Below, in pieces: positions 46,497 to 57,451 of a DNA stretch of 64,000 bases; positions within the stretch are counted from its first letter, which is position 1, and every line of letters starts with the position of its first letter. The position numbers and the translations under genes were made by a program. Below the pieces are notes generated by a model. It ran no database searches. It saw nothing but the letters and a program-made list of their open reading frames with translations, and was not told where the DNA came from. Source of the stretch: Roridomyces roridus (Eukaryota; Basidiomycota; Agaricomycetes; Agaricales; Mycenaceae); contig JARKIF010000005.1 of NCBI GenBank assembly GCA_029378245.1, forward strand, positions 2,914,001 to 2,978,000, written 5' to 3'.

Positions 46497-47591
46497 CTAT
46501 GACTGAATCGGCCCAACAAACTCTTCTACGAGTTTCCCAAACTCTATCGGTCTGCAGACAAAAATTTCTCAGTCCGGTTCCAAAGCACTGGTTGTGTACT
46601 CACCGCTCCGAATGCACCCAATGCCCCGAATCAACCTCCTCCACCTTCGTCCCAGGGAACAACTTCTCCGCAATCGGTAAATTCCTCCGATTGATATACT
46701 TGCTCTTCGTGCCCTTGATAAACAGCGTTTGCCCATCCCAGGGAACGTCACCGTCTTCCGGTGGATAGGGGAAAGAACCTAATTCGTCTATGGAGCGCGC
46801 GAGGATGTTTATTGGGATGCGGAATTTCGATGATGAAGGGGATGGGAGGAGGTTTGTGAGTAGGAAGGTTGTGATGTCGGGGTTCTGTGTTGAAGACTTA
46901 GAAAAACGAGGCGAAACTGGATAATTGAAATGAAACCTTCTCCACTTCCTCCAGAATTTCGAGCGCCTCTTTCCGAGTGGATACACCAGCCGACTCGATG
47001 GACTGCATCGCGTCGACGTAGGCTTTGAAATCAGATGAAAGGGCACCGCGGGAGGGAGCAATGTCCACTACGATGAGTTTCTCAAGTAGGTTGGAGTGCG
47101 CTGGGGAGAGTGCGACGGACATGGCGGCTTTCCCGCCCCTACATGGTCGTTCAAATATTATTTAAACAAAGGCAGCAAGACAACACGCACATGGAATGCC
47201 CGATAAGCGAAACATCCTTCAACCCATGCTTCCGTATAAACTCTGCTACATCGTCCGCCATGGTGCTATACGTCATGGGTTCTGCATGCGGGGACGCGCC
47301 GTGGTTGCGCAGATCCAGCGCGTAAACCGGCCTGTTTAGATTCCGAGCAAATGCACGAGAGTGGGCGCCCCAGTTTCGTGCCGATCCACTGTCCCTATGT
47401 GTGTTCAAACCAAGAAGTTGAGAGAAGAGGAGGTTGGCGCACAATAGTCCGTGGAGAATGATGATGGCGCCCTCGGTTTTGTTGGCAGAGGCGGGGAATT
47501 GACTTGTATAGGTGAGGTCTACTGTCGTCGAGATTCTTCGTCGCGCGATCGTGGACTTGAGCGCATTCCGTGTAAATGCGCTCCGAAGCAT
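46497..47591 (-). CDS. ABHD11-like mitochondrial alpha/beta hydrolase, right copy
   Basis: It has the same five-exon structure as 3164-4243 and no break: MLRSAFTRNALKSTIARRRIST presequence, IIILHGLL, GHSMGGK nucleophile elbow, DIAPSRGALSSDF, ARSIDELGSFPYPPEDG, and DSGHWVHSER with the catalytic His. The intron after EEVEK has a weaker gtttca donor. The left-copy stop TAG is CAG here, so the protein ends GPIQS, three residues longer. Differences from the left copy are mostly conservative (VPRRN/IARRR, LVPSP/LLPSP), which supports both copies being or having been functional. Confidence 0.85.
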
Positions 47592-47788
47592 GACGGAGTG
47601 AGGAATGATCCGCCTCAGTTTGGTGCTACAAACAAAAACGCCTCTCTGCCTTAGAGTCACTTGAGGTCCCAGCATCCAGGGACCCCAGGCGCTCGTGGAG
47701 ATGCAGAGCATCTCTTCTCCCCGCGTCCTACTTGGAAGTAGCGTTTTCTAGTCTACCTCTGCCCAGATCCAGCGAGATACATCTTTTT

Positions 47789-48821
47789 TTACTTTGCTCG
47801 AATTTCATCCAAAATTTTCCTCGCACCCTTCTCGATGAGCCCTTGAGCAAGACGCGCTCCGACGGCTGACGCATCTGCGGCAGTGCTCACCCGTTCCCTC
47901 ACCGTGCACTCGACCTGCTCCGACCCATCCACAGAGGTTACACACCCGAAAATCTCCAGCTCTCCATCTTCACTCAAATTCGTCACCACACCCACGGGCA
48001 GGCTGCACCCGCCCTCCAGCACCTGCAGACATGCACGCTCCGCCGCACAGGTCAGCTCGGTATCCGTATCATTCAGACGCGCACAAAGGACCTTTGCAGC
48101 AGCGTCACCCGAACGAATTTCAATGGCAAGCGCGCCTTGAGCCACTGCATAGGGGAATTTGGTCCCAGGAGGGTCCGATGTGAGGCGTTCTGAGAACCCA
48201 ACGCGTTCCATGCCAGCTTTCGCCAGGATGAGGGCCGAATAGGGCGAATTTGGATCGTCCAGTTTCGCGAGCCGGGTGTCGAGGTTCCCTCGCTGTTCCC
48301 CTTGCAGTGAATTCTTGGAAGAAGAGACGAGCCAGAGGACGCACCACACCGAGCACCTTGAGCTTCGGCCACCCCCTCCTCAACTGCGCACTCCTCCTCA
48401 CACTCCCCGTCCCAACGACACTCCCCTTCGGCAGCTCATCCAAACTCATCCACCTCTCCCCGCTTTTAACCACCAACGAATCGACGGGATCGGCACGCTC
48501 CAGCACCGCAGCAATCTCACATCCCTCCGGCAGGGTCGTAGGCACGTCTTTCAAGCAGTGGACCAGTAAATCCGCTTGGCCATCCACCAATGCAGCCTCT
48601 AAATCAGAAGTCCAGAGCGCCTTACCCTCTTTGGCGGTACTACCGAGCGAGGCGAGAGTGGCATCGGGATTCCGATCGGCGACGTTCGTCATGAAGGACG
48701 TCGCGAATGTGGCTTCGGGGAAGAGGGCGCGGAGCGTTTGTGCTACTCCATTGGTTTGGACTTGTGCGAGGGCAGAGGCGCGCGAGGCGAGGGTGAATGT
48801 TCGGCCTTGCAGGTCGGTCAT
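47789..48821 (-). CDS. HEM3: HEM3, hydroxymethylbilane synthase, intact right copy
   Basis: Two exons, 48821-48345 and 48292-47789, join to 326 codons. They cover MTDLQGRTFTLASRASALAQ, the catalytic aspartate motif HCLKDVPT, VGTGSVRRSAQLRRGWP, RGNLDTRLAKL, FPYAVAQGALAIEIR, and CAAERACLQVLEGGCSLPVGV with the cysteine that carries the dipyrromethane cofactor. Length and motif order fit the family (about 320-360 residues). This is the only uninterrupted HEM3 in the window. The enzyme is essential for haem and sirohaem. Its original 5' leader is displaced: DNA directly upstream of the start codon is unrelated to the left copy, because about 1.56 kb is inserted there, so its promoter is probably new. 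Confidence 0.92.
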
Positions 48822-50386
48822 GCAAGCTGTTGATCCGCCGTAGGTAGGGGCTGAGCGCCAGCGAGCGCCCCTGCCGAAGGCAGGATCATTAAGCTTGTGG
48901 AGAAGATTATCCGTTCTTTAAGATTATGTCTCCTTTTTGTTTGTACAACTGTCAGTCTATCCCCTCATGGACTTTCTTCTTACGGTCGTCTGGCTCGTTG
49001 AAGGGGCTTTCTTACAGCTTTTTAACAGCTTATCAACAGCTTTTTAACAGCTTATCAACAGCTTTTTCAACAGCTTTGAGGTTCCATTTTGATCTCTACA
49101 GCTTCGACACATCCACGGCTGCAAAGATTGGCCGGAAGATGACGCGTCGCCCGGCATGGCATGCACATATAGAGAGCCCCAGAGGACACCAGGATCGCTG
49201 TCGTTTCCCCCACTTTCCCTGTCTTCCTGCTCCCTGCCGCTATCCGTTCTTGGTTATCGCCGTTCAATTGGTCCTAAATTGCTCTGTCTACGATCAAGAA
49301 TCAAGCCCTGTCTCAAAAAGACAAGTGTCCTAGCTTCTTGGTACTTCGCGGACCCGTTTTCCTCGCACTATTGCATCCATCCCGACTTTCTGGCCAAGCT
49401 GCACCATCCGTCATCCCTCGGTATTCAAACATGCCTCGAGGCGCATTCATCGTCCCACCGGCTCAAGTCGAAGATTTCGAAATATGATTCCGTCGTCGCG
49501 TCCCCAACCGCGAACAGATGTCGCCATCTTCTAGCGTGCTGCGTGGGGGAGACTCGACAAGATACGTGGAACCAAGGGTACAACGGTGCGTGATGTCCCA
49601 CGCTGTGCTGTGACACGAGGTGTGGACTGTCCTCTTCGACTTTGGTGCACTCGCCTGTCTGCCGTCTCGTTTCACACCACACGTCGTACCTCCCGGCCTC
49701 CTCCTATCCGACTCAACCTGAGCCGCCAGCTTTGATGCCTCCTTCGCTCTGTCCTTTCACGTAGTACGTTCCCGAACGTCAAGCTGCATGTGGCGTATCA
49801 CTATCCGTGTCCATGGACAGCGGCCCTACAGCTTGCCGGCTACTCTCGTGCCCTTCCTACACCACTGCCGCGGAGCGTTGCGAGGAGAACTTGCAGGACA
49901 ATGCACGGAGGACTCCGGAGGAGGGGGGGGCCCGGGGGTGACATACATGTGAGTGAATTGGCTGCCTTTTTTGGCGCGCGCGGCGCGCGATCTTACGGAT
50001 TTCGCTTCAAGAACCGGAGCTTCCGACTGGGTCCACCATGCATAGAGGTGAGAACAAGCCAGTCGCCATCGGTCGACCGCCGAATGAATACTATCATGGC
50101 AAGCAACGCGGGACAGAGCGAGTGTAACAGGTAATGCAGGGTGGCCCGTGGAACCCAGGCGGTGTGTCAAACGGGAATGTGGTTCTCCGTTTCTTTTGTT
50201 TTTGCACCAGATCTGCGTTCGGTAGTGTACGTGTTGAATACATACAGTCTATTTTTTATTCAAAGTGACCGAGGACAAAGGCACCTCTGAGCAGGTCCGA
50301 GTCAATATGACCGTCCAAAAATTGAGCTTGAAGTGTAGAAAATGCAGTGCTGCCGGAGCGAAGCGAAGGCATGTCTTGTAAGAGAT
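48822..50386. mobile_element. 1.56-kb insertion between HEM3 and EME1, right arm only
   Basis: In the left arm only 104 bp separate the EME1 stop from the HEM3 start. Here the homologous EME1 flank ends at about 50387 (ggaattcaaatcacgcg) and homology resumes exactly at the HEM3 ATG (48821). The insert replaces about 18 bp of the left leader. It contains a tandem repeat at 49013-49077 (units like cagctttttaacagcttatc), a g-run (gggggggg at about 49923), GC palindromic sequence (ggcgcgcgcggcgcgcg, about 49973) and a hairpin near 48846. I find no supported protein and no clear terminal repeats, so the element type is unknown. Confidence 0.6.
49013..49077 (+). repeat. Short tandem repeat of about 22 bp in the HEM3 upstream insertion
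   Basis: Alternating cagctttttaa and cagcttatcaa blocks repeat about three times. They lie 190-260 bp upstream of the right HEM3 start. Confidence 0.7.
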
Positions 50387-50474
50387 GGAATTCAAATCAC
50401 GCGACGCGCCAAGATGACCGCGTTTAGATTACAAGTCTAGTTTACAACAAATCTATCGAGAAATAGGAATTCCT

Positions 50475-52371
50475 TCAATCCTTGTCTTTGTACACCACCT
50501 TAAGCGGGTCTTTCCCGTGCATCACAGTCCCCACGCGTTTCGAAAGCGCCTTCCCAAGCGGACGTGTGTTCCTTACACCATCCACCCGAGACTTGACCTT
50601 GCACATCATCAGCTTCTGGAGCAAGTAAAAGACCAACGTACTCACAACACGATCCTTCAGCAAATCATCCCGCCCAGCAGCAGAATCCTCTTTCTCATAC
50701 GCCTCAAACAACCTTGCCAGAGTCTGGAACTCGTCGACGATTGCCTCCGCCCCGGCTCTCGTCACGCGATGCACCTGGTCAAGCATCTTCACCATAGTAT
50801 CCCACTGCGTCGTCCCCGACCCTTGGCTGGTGTTGGAGCAAAAGGGGAGGTGCGCACGCCGGATGAGCCTGTGGTGTCATCAGCATGGTGATATCTCAAG
50901 GAAGAAGAAGACGCTTAACTTGTACTGCTTGATACCCAAATCCCCACTCAAATCATACAGCCGCGTCGCTCCGTCCTCAGCGTCGTCGATGTGCAGCAGA
51001 TGCACATTCTCCGCCATCTGCAGCGCAGCAAGGGCGCCCTCGATTCGAGACTGCCAACCGATGAGCTGATGAGCGGAATAAAGTACCCTCACACTGACTT
51101 TACTATTGCCGACACGTCGATAGTAAGCCCCGAGCCCGTCCGCCATGATAAAGACCTGAACCTCGGGGCCATACGCCTCGCGAACGCAGCGCACAACCCC
51201 TTTCCCGCCCTCCTCCTCCCGAATGCAACGCACGAGCTCCCCAACGCTCAAATACACAAGATGTGTCCCTTCCATCTTGATCCGTGGCTCCACTGCGTGA
51301 AACTCGCGCGCCTCGACTTTATATTCGGTGCGAACGACGCGTCGCCAACTCAAGACGTCGTACCCCAGGACCCTCCGCCGTCTCGAAGTGGTGACACTCA
51401 TTCCAAACGGGGCGGCCTGGTCCTTGAAGGCGTCGCGCAATGCTTCCAAAGGGGAACCGGCGGTGACGGGTGGAAAGATGAGCTCCATATCAACGAGGGT
51501 CTCCTTCTTGTCGGTGACGAGCTTGTTGACGGCCCTGTACAGCTTCTTTGCCTCTTTGGCCTCGGCCTTGGAAGAGAGTCAGTTGTGTGAAGGCAAGGAA
51601 GGAGGGATGGCACGCACGACTTCAGCAGCTTTGACAGCCTTCAAAGCCTCCCTCTCTTGCTTCTTCTGAGCCGCCGCCTGCTGCTTGAGCGCCTGTATCG
51701 AATATTAGAAAGGTCGACAAGGGTATGGTAGCGCTCGCCTTTTCAGCTGCCTTTTCCTCTTCCGTCTTGCGCGGCTTGCGGGGAGCCTTCTTGGTGGTAC
51801 ATTAATACAGATTGAATCATGGCAAGAGCTGCTCACCTTGCGTGCCACTCTCGCTGGCGAATCCTCCTCGTCCTCGCTCGAATCCTCGCCATACAGTGGG
51901 AATGAAGATCCGGAGAGGTTGGAATCCTGGAGGGCGTGAGTTATGCATTGGGCGAGATGGGCCACAAATGCCACACACTTTGCGTGCAATCTTCCTCGGA
52001 GATTCGTCCTCGTCCTCGCTGGAGTCTACATTGTACGCCCCGCTGGAAGATCCTGCTGTCGAGGGTTCAATCCGTTTCCGTTTCCATCGTTCGATGCCCT
52101 GGAGAAACCGAGGATCGCTGAGAGCGGGAAACTCGTCTGAATCGTCCGAGTCGCTGCATAGATCCATGTAGTCGGACATGGGTGTTTGGGATTGAGATTA
52201 AGAAGGGACGGGACGGGCGGGCGCGTCGTCATCGCTGTCCGAGTCGCATAGATCGATAAAGTCCGAGCTGCTGTTGCAAAACGAATGCAAGTTTGAAAGC
52301 TGAGAGGCTGGGCGCAAGAACAAGTCGTCCTCCGAGTCCGAGGATATTTCAATCACGTCGGACATTGGCAT
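50475..52371 (-). pseudogene. EME1: EME1, right copy with early in-frame stop
   Basis: This copy is complete in the window and shows the true start, MPMSDVIEISSDSEDDLFL (52371). It contains VIEISSDSEDD, a textbook SUMO-interacting motif: hydrophobic VIEI followed by acidic and serine residues. The frame reads to ARPVPS and then meets TAA (52200-52198), where the left copy has TCG TCC. Beyond the stop, the same frame continues with MSDYMDLCSDSDDSDEF from 52179 and all later exons, including the GC-donor intron, look sound. Re-initiation at 52179 could give a protein lacking the first 57 residues and the SUMO motif. So this is either a pseudogene or an N-terminally shortened EME1. Confidence 0.75.
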
Positions 52372-53344
52372 TGCGAAGGAGCGTCGTTCGTTGGTGGTTG
52401 GAGACGCGTGAAGAAGGTGACTGGCGTCGAGAGGATTCAGGAAAAGGGGTCGGGGAAATTCGATCGGATGTGCCGGAGCTTTTAACCACTTGAAAGTTCA
52501 AAGCGACATCGGCCACGGTATGTAGTCCAAAGCGTATGCCATTGAAAACAATGAGCTGAGTTGCCGATACTGTGTGTGGTCGCAAGCGGCAAGTGGGACT
52601 TGCTGGAGACAGAGCACGATCAGGAAATCCGAAAGAGTGCATTCAAACAAGATGCAACAACCTTTGATTCCGCTCATCCGAGTCGCTGTATGTCGCCGTG
52701 CTTACAAGCTGCAATTCTCCAACAATTCTCTCCGAAATGAGCGTACAGTCCGCCAAGAGCAAGATAAAGAGTCAGTGGAGCCTAAACTCGTGCTGAAAGT
52801 CAAGTGACGGTGTTTCTTGTGTTTCACCTTTAGCCAATTGACCACTTCCTCAACTGTTATCCTTCCGAGGCCTGCTTCTCGAGGCGGTGGGATCCTCGCC
52901 TTCCTTGCTCGAGCCTCGACGACCATCAAAAGAAGCTCGTCGGCGCGCATGATGCCTGGGAGATAACATGGCCACCCTCGCTGTGGACTTGTCGGTCATG
53001 TCACTTCCGACGAGTCGTGACTATGGTGGACGCGTGTCGCTGTTGAACCGTTCCACACCAGTTTGAGCTTTTTTCTTTCAATTTTGGTCGTCTTGCTTGA
53101 CAGACTCGGGCTGCTTCCAAAGCTCAAGACGCGGTATAAGGACCCTGCAGAACCCAAGCACTCTCCGTCTCTCACTTATCGAGGCTGTTTCGTCGCTCGG
53201 TGATCTCCACGACAACCACATGCAAAATGATTGTGCAATTGATGCGCGCGCGCGTACCAACTCGCGGTGCGAAAGAGACCGAAGACGGTTTAAAAGGTCT
53301 GAGCGCTATGCTCAATTACCATCTCAAGGCCTCCTTCGAGCACC
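52372..53344. promoter_or_regulatory. Intergenic between EME1 and the right sedolisin
   Basis: A TATAAG at 53135-53140 and ttaaaagg at 53289-53296 are possible core promoter elements for the sedolisin. A minus-strand frame of 82 codons (52950-52702, MRADELLLMVVEARARKARI) is of uncertain status and may be a gene remnant. Confidence 0.4.
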
Positions 53345-55357
53345 ATGGCACGCGTCTCTCTCCTCTTGGCTTCCTTCGTCTCTCTGGCTGTGGCTAGTCC
53401 CGCCTTCAAGACGTTCATCGCGCAGGAAACGATCCCCTCGGCCCCTGAGGGCTTTGCCAACCTTGGGCCCGCCGCTGCCGACGCTGTGATCAACCTTCGC
53501 ATGGCTCTGCCGTCGAAGGACGCCGCTGGCCTGCATGCCGCTCTCCTCGATGTCAGCGACCCCAAGAGCGCCAACTACGGCAAGCATCTGTCCAAGGATG
53601 AGGTGGGCATTCTGCCATCTAGATTCATTCCGTCTTTTTCCTTGCGCCCACCGCCGATGCCGTCTCCACCGTCCAGGATTCGTGGCTTTCCTCCAAAGGA
53701 CTTGTCGGCAAGGTTTCCGCAGGTACCGGCGACTGGCTCTCGGTTTCAGTGAACGTTTCCACTGCCAATGAGTTGCTCTCGGCCAAGTACGAGACCTTCC
53801 AGCACATCGAGCCGGGCAAGACGTATAACCGCGCCCCTTCCTACTCTCTGCCTTCGGAGGTTGCCAGCCTGATCGACCATATCCACCCGACCGTCGTGTT
53901 CAACAGCCCGCTCAGTCTGGGCCCCGTTCTCTCTGCGCCCGGTCTCGTTGCCGATGCCACGCCGTCGTCGTGCGCCACCACGATCACCCCTGGTGTGTAT
54001 CTACCGCAGCCCGCTTCCAGTAATCTGATTTCGTTCTAGCGTGCCTCCAGTCGCTCTACAACATTCCCAAGACCAAGGTCACGGCCGCGGCTGGTAACAG
54101 CATCGCTGTTGCCGGCTTCATCGACCAATACGCCAACTCTGCCGACCTCAAGTCCTTCTTGACCAAGTTCCGTACCGACATGTCCAGCTCCACTACGTTC
54201 ACTCTCCAAACTCTTGACGGTGGCTCAAACCCCCAGAGTGCATCGCAGGCTGGTGTCGAAGCTGTCAGTCAATTGCCATTTCCTTCGGTTTTTCTCTCGT
54301 GCTAAGCAAATCCCAGGACCTTGATGTCCAATACACTATCGGCGTTGCCACTGGTGTCCCAGTCAGCTTTGTCTCCGTTGGTGACAACTGGCAAGACGGT
54401 GACCTTGAAGGTTTCCTTGACATTGTCAACTTCCTCTCCGACGAGGACGACATTCCTCCCGTCATGACGACGAGCTATGGCGAGAGTACGTGCTGCTCGC
54501 ATCCCTATTCCTTTTCCCGACTAATTGGTCTCCAGACGAGTCGGACATGACCAAGACCCTCGCTTTGTGAGTTGCTCATTCATTCTTGGGTATGACGATG
54601 CTGACGTTTCTGCAGCAAACTCTGCGATGCATACGCTGCCTTTGGCGCCCGTGGTGTCTCTGCCATCTTCACTAGCGGCGATGGTGGTGTCTCTGGTGCC
54701 CAATCCGTGTCTTGCTCCAAGTACAAGCCCACCTTCCCCTCCGGATGCCCCTTCCTCACCTCTGTCGGCTCTGTTCACGGTATCTCCCCCGAGACTGCCT
54801 CCACCTTCTCCAGCGGCGGATTCTCCAACTACTGGGGCAGTAAGTCGTAGCGTTCTTCTGCCCGAGATTGCAAGCAATTAATTTCCGTCCCAATAGTTCC
54901 GGATTACCAAGCCGATGCTGCTGCCGCTTTCCTCACCGCGCAGGGCACCAAGAACTCGGGTCTCTTCAACGCTTCCGGCCGTGGCTTCCCCGACGTCGCT
55001 GCCCAGGGCGAGAACGTCCAGATCGTCAGTCGTGCCTGCCTCCCATCTTTGACCATTCTTACTTTTACCCAGGTCTCTGGTGGCACCACCGGCGGCGTGG
55101 ACGGCACCTCGTGCGCTGCCCCCATCTTCGCCTCGGTCATCGCCCTGATCAACAACGACCTCATCGCCTCTGGCCAGTCTCCCCTCGGGTTCCTTAACCC
55201 TTGGTTGTACGCCAACGCCGATGCGCTCAACGATGTGACTGCGGGGTCGAACCCTGGATGCAGCAAGTCGGGCTTCGCCGCCGTCTCTGGGTGGGACCCC
55301 GTTACTGGGCTTGGGACGCCTGATTATAATAAGCTGCGGGCTGCTGCTGGGCTTTAA
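53345..55357 (+). CDS. Secreted S53 peptidase (sedolisin), right copy
   Basis: Paralogue of 14402-16442 with the same exon plan. It has signal peptide MARVSLLLASFVSLAVAS, prodomain NLRMALPSKDAAGLHAALLD, catalytic Glu/Asp in VEADLDVQYTIG, oxyanion Asp in FTSGDGGVSG, nucleophile Ser in DGTSCAAPIFASV (Cys follows Ser where Ala is usual), and the calcium site DVTAGSNPGC with GWDPVTGLGTPDY. After exon 1 (DE|gtgggc) the region that forms the acceptor and the start of exon 2 in the left copy is deleted. The next in-phase acceptor is gtccag at about 53681, which would splice to DSWLSSKGLVG and drop about 16 prodomain residues. The catalytic domain appears complete. It keeps plus orientation although adjacent blocks are inverted. 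Confidence 0.85.
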
Positions 55358-55860
55358 GGTATTGGATATTATGGCCTTTTGGATTAGAAAAGCATTAACA
55401 TTAGATGCCTGGCATTGTACATCATCCACGGGAATACGATTATTTATGACTTTCGTTCGTCCGGATAGTAGCAAAATTTAGACGCGTTACTTTTGATGTC
55501 TCCTATTCGCGTCGTTTGTTCTGCGTTGTGGACGTGTTTGATTGGACACGCTCTCGTGGGTCTCTCGTCAACTGGCAATCCGATACTTGAACCCACAAAA
55601 CCCTATGTAGAATTGAAAACGCCAGAATACACGTGTACACCCATAAAATCTTCTTTATACCCTTCATGATAGACACCTCAAGCACCCCACCCCCAGATTC
55701 ATCCCTCATCGCACTTGACACCTTCCCTGCGCTCGAACTCATCCCAACCTAATCCCGTACATGCAAATCTCTCCCACCTCGTCCCCCATCTTGACACCTC
55801 TCCTCCTCCGCCCATATAAGCAGGCTTTGACACTGGAATCCAAAGCGCACATCGATGATT
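55358..55860. other. Intergenic, no gene seen
   Basis: Short AT-rich stretch after the sedolisin stop, then the 3' side of the PAM2-repeat gene. Nothing else is supported. Confidence 0.5.
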
Positions 55861-56970
55861 TCAAGCCGAAGGCAGAGAGACGATTGCGACGGCCTCGCCA
55901 GCTGGTGGCTCCGTGACGGTATGTAATCGAGGCTTCTCATCCATGATGGGCGTGGACGTGGAGACCGGGGCCCAAATGCCAGCAGACAGGCCAGGCTTGC
56001 CCGCGACGTCAGCAGCCTTGAACTTGGGCACGAAAGCAGGCGCGTCAGCCTTGAGCGGAGTCGGCGCAGGAGCAGGAGCAGCCGTGATGCGAATCGGGCA
56101 GGCACCGCCAGGCCACTGGGATGAGAGGGACGTATTCAGCGCCCGACCCTGCTTGGGAACAAAGGCTGGAGCTGTCGGGTCGAGCTTGAGGTTGAGAGGA
56201 GCTGTGATACAAGTCGGCCAGGCACCGCTTGGCCGCGGCTTATTCAGCATCTCCTGCTTGGGAACGAAGGCTGGGGCTGCAGGGTCGAGCTTGAGGTTGA
56301 GAGGAGCTGTGATGCAAGTCGGCCAGGCACCGCTTGGCCACGGCTTATTCACCACCTCCTGCTTGGGAACGAAGGCTGGGGCTGTAGGGTCAAGCTGGAG
56401 CGTGAACGGAGCCGTGATGCCAGTCGCCGTGCGGTCATCGTTTGGCCGCTGGCTTGAAAGGGACTTGTTTGGTGCCCAACTCAGGCCCTGCTTGGGAACG
56501 AAGGTCGGGGCTGTCGGGTCGAGCTTGAGCTTGAGCTTGAGGGCGGCATTGTCAATGGGCCTCACTGAAGGGGGAGCAAAGGCGGGCAGCCTCAGGCGAA
56601 AGACCACGGACAAGAGAGGAGTAGAAAATGAGGCGTCGACAGCGGCCGGAATATCAGCAGTGGGGGAGTGTATCTCCTTCTCCATAAAAGCAAACGCCTC
56701 CTAATCGCCGTCAGCCGCGATGGCGAGGGCCGCAGAGGGAAACAACTGTACGCATGTTTCCGGAGGGCATTGTGACTGAGAGAAGCTTTCCGCAGTGTTG
56801 TAGAACTGAGCTCCCAGAGCGGCATGTTGATTGTCCACTGGGCCTTTCAGGTCAACGAAACAAAATGGGGCGGCCGATCGATAATGAAACGCACCCGGGG
56901 GGCCACCAGTGACCGGGAAATTATAGAAGTTTCCTCCGTGGATTGAGAAGTTGGTGCAGTTGTCGAACAT
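55861..56970 (-). CDS. Protein with five PAM2-like motifs, relative of the membrane/PAM2 genes
   Basis: The main frame (56685-55861, 274 codons) begins MEKEIHSPTADIPAAVD and contains five copies of a decapeptide L-[DK]-x-x-A-P-x-F-V-P. They are at about residues 55-64, 98-107, 133-142, 168-177 and 211-220, within 35-43-residue repeats (NKPWPSGAWPTCITAPLNL). The spacing L-x-x-x-A-x-x-F-x-P is that of PAM2. The C-terminus (GLSAGIWAPVSTSTPI) is homologous to the membrane genes at 8178 and 63171. The membrane span and flank present there are missing here. Upstream, in the same frame but across a TAG, lies 56970-56701 (MFDNCTNFSIHGGNFYNF), whose end LFPSAALAIAADGD aligns with the pre-span part of the membrane gene. 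So the gene is either shortened (start at 56685), spliced around the TAG, or a pseudogene. Confidence 0.6.
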
Positions 56971-57451
56971 GCGGGAGCGCCAAGAAGACGTCGATGAGTG
57001 TAGGAAGAGAGAGCAGTCACACCTTGGAGTTTAATGTACAGGCAGTCCATCCGAAGTCCATCCAGCATCGTGGTTAAAGTTACAGCCTTAGAATCTTCAA
57101 TGCCGGAATGGGAAGATCAGATTTTGTTTGGGATTCGGTCGTCAGACGAACTCGGTAGAAGTGGCAAAGGAGTATCAAGTAGTCACCCCCCACGGTGTTC
57201 TTGAAGACGCACAGAAGCAACGAGAGACTGGCACCAGGTTCAGCCGTTGGGTCCGAGGATTACTTATAGGGCTTGGCGGCTGCACGACGCGCTGAACAGG
57301 CATGCCAGTTGGTCACAGGTCTTCCCAAGGAATTCATTATATCTTTCCCATAAGTAGGAGAATTTCGTGAGGAGCTCGGGGGAGGGAGTTGCAGGTGAAC
57401 GTTGAACGTTGTGGTTCCGCCGGATCTGGACAACGGCGATCACGACTTTTG

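Larger units (their letters stand above)
40826..52316 (-). repeat. Right arm of large inverted duplication (block A')
   Basis: Inverted copy of 1-7755 with the same genes in mirrored order. It is about 3.7 kb longer because of the insertion at 48822-50386 and expanded tandem repeats at 42.9-46.5 kb. It probably continues beyond 52316, since EME1 here is complete to its start at 52371. Confidence 0.93.

Noticed and set aside
48830..48900. Resemblance of ccgtaggt...aaggcaggatcattaa to the end of 18S rRNA
   Set aside because: The match is short and interrupted by a GC hairpin; no further rRNA or ITS sequence follows.
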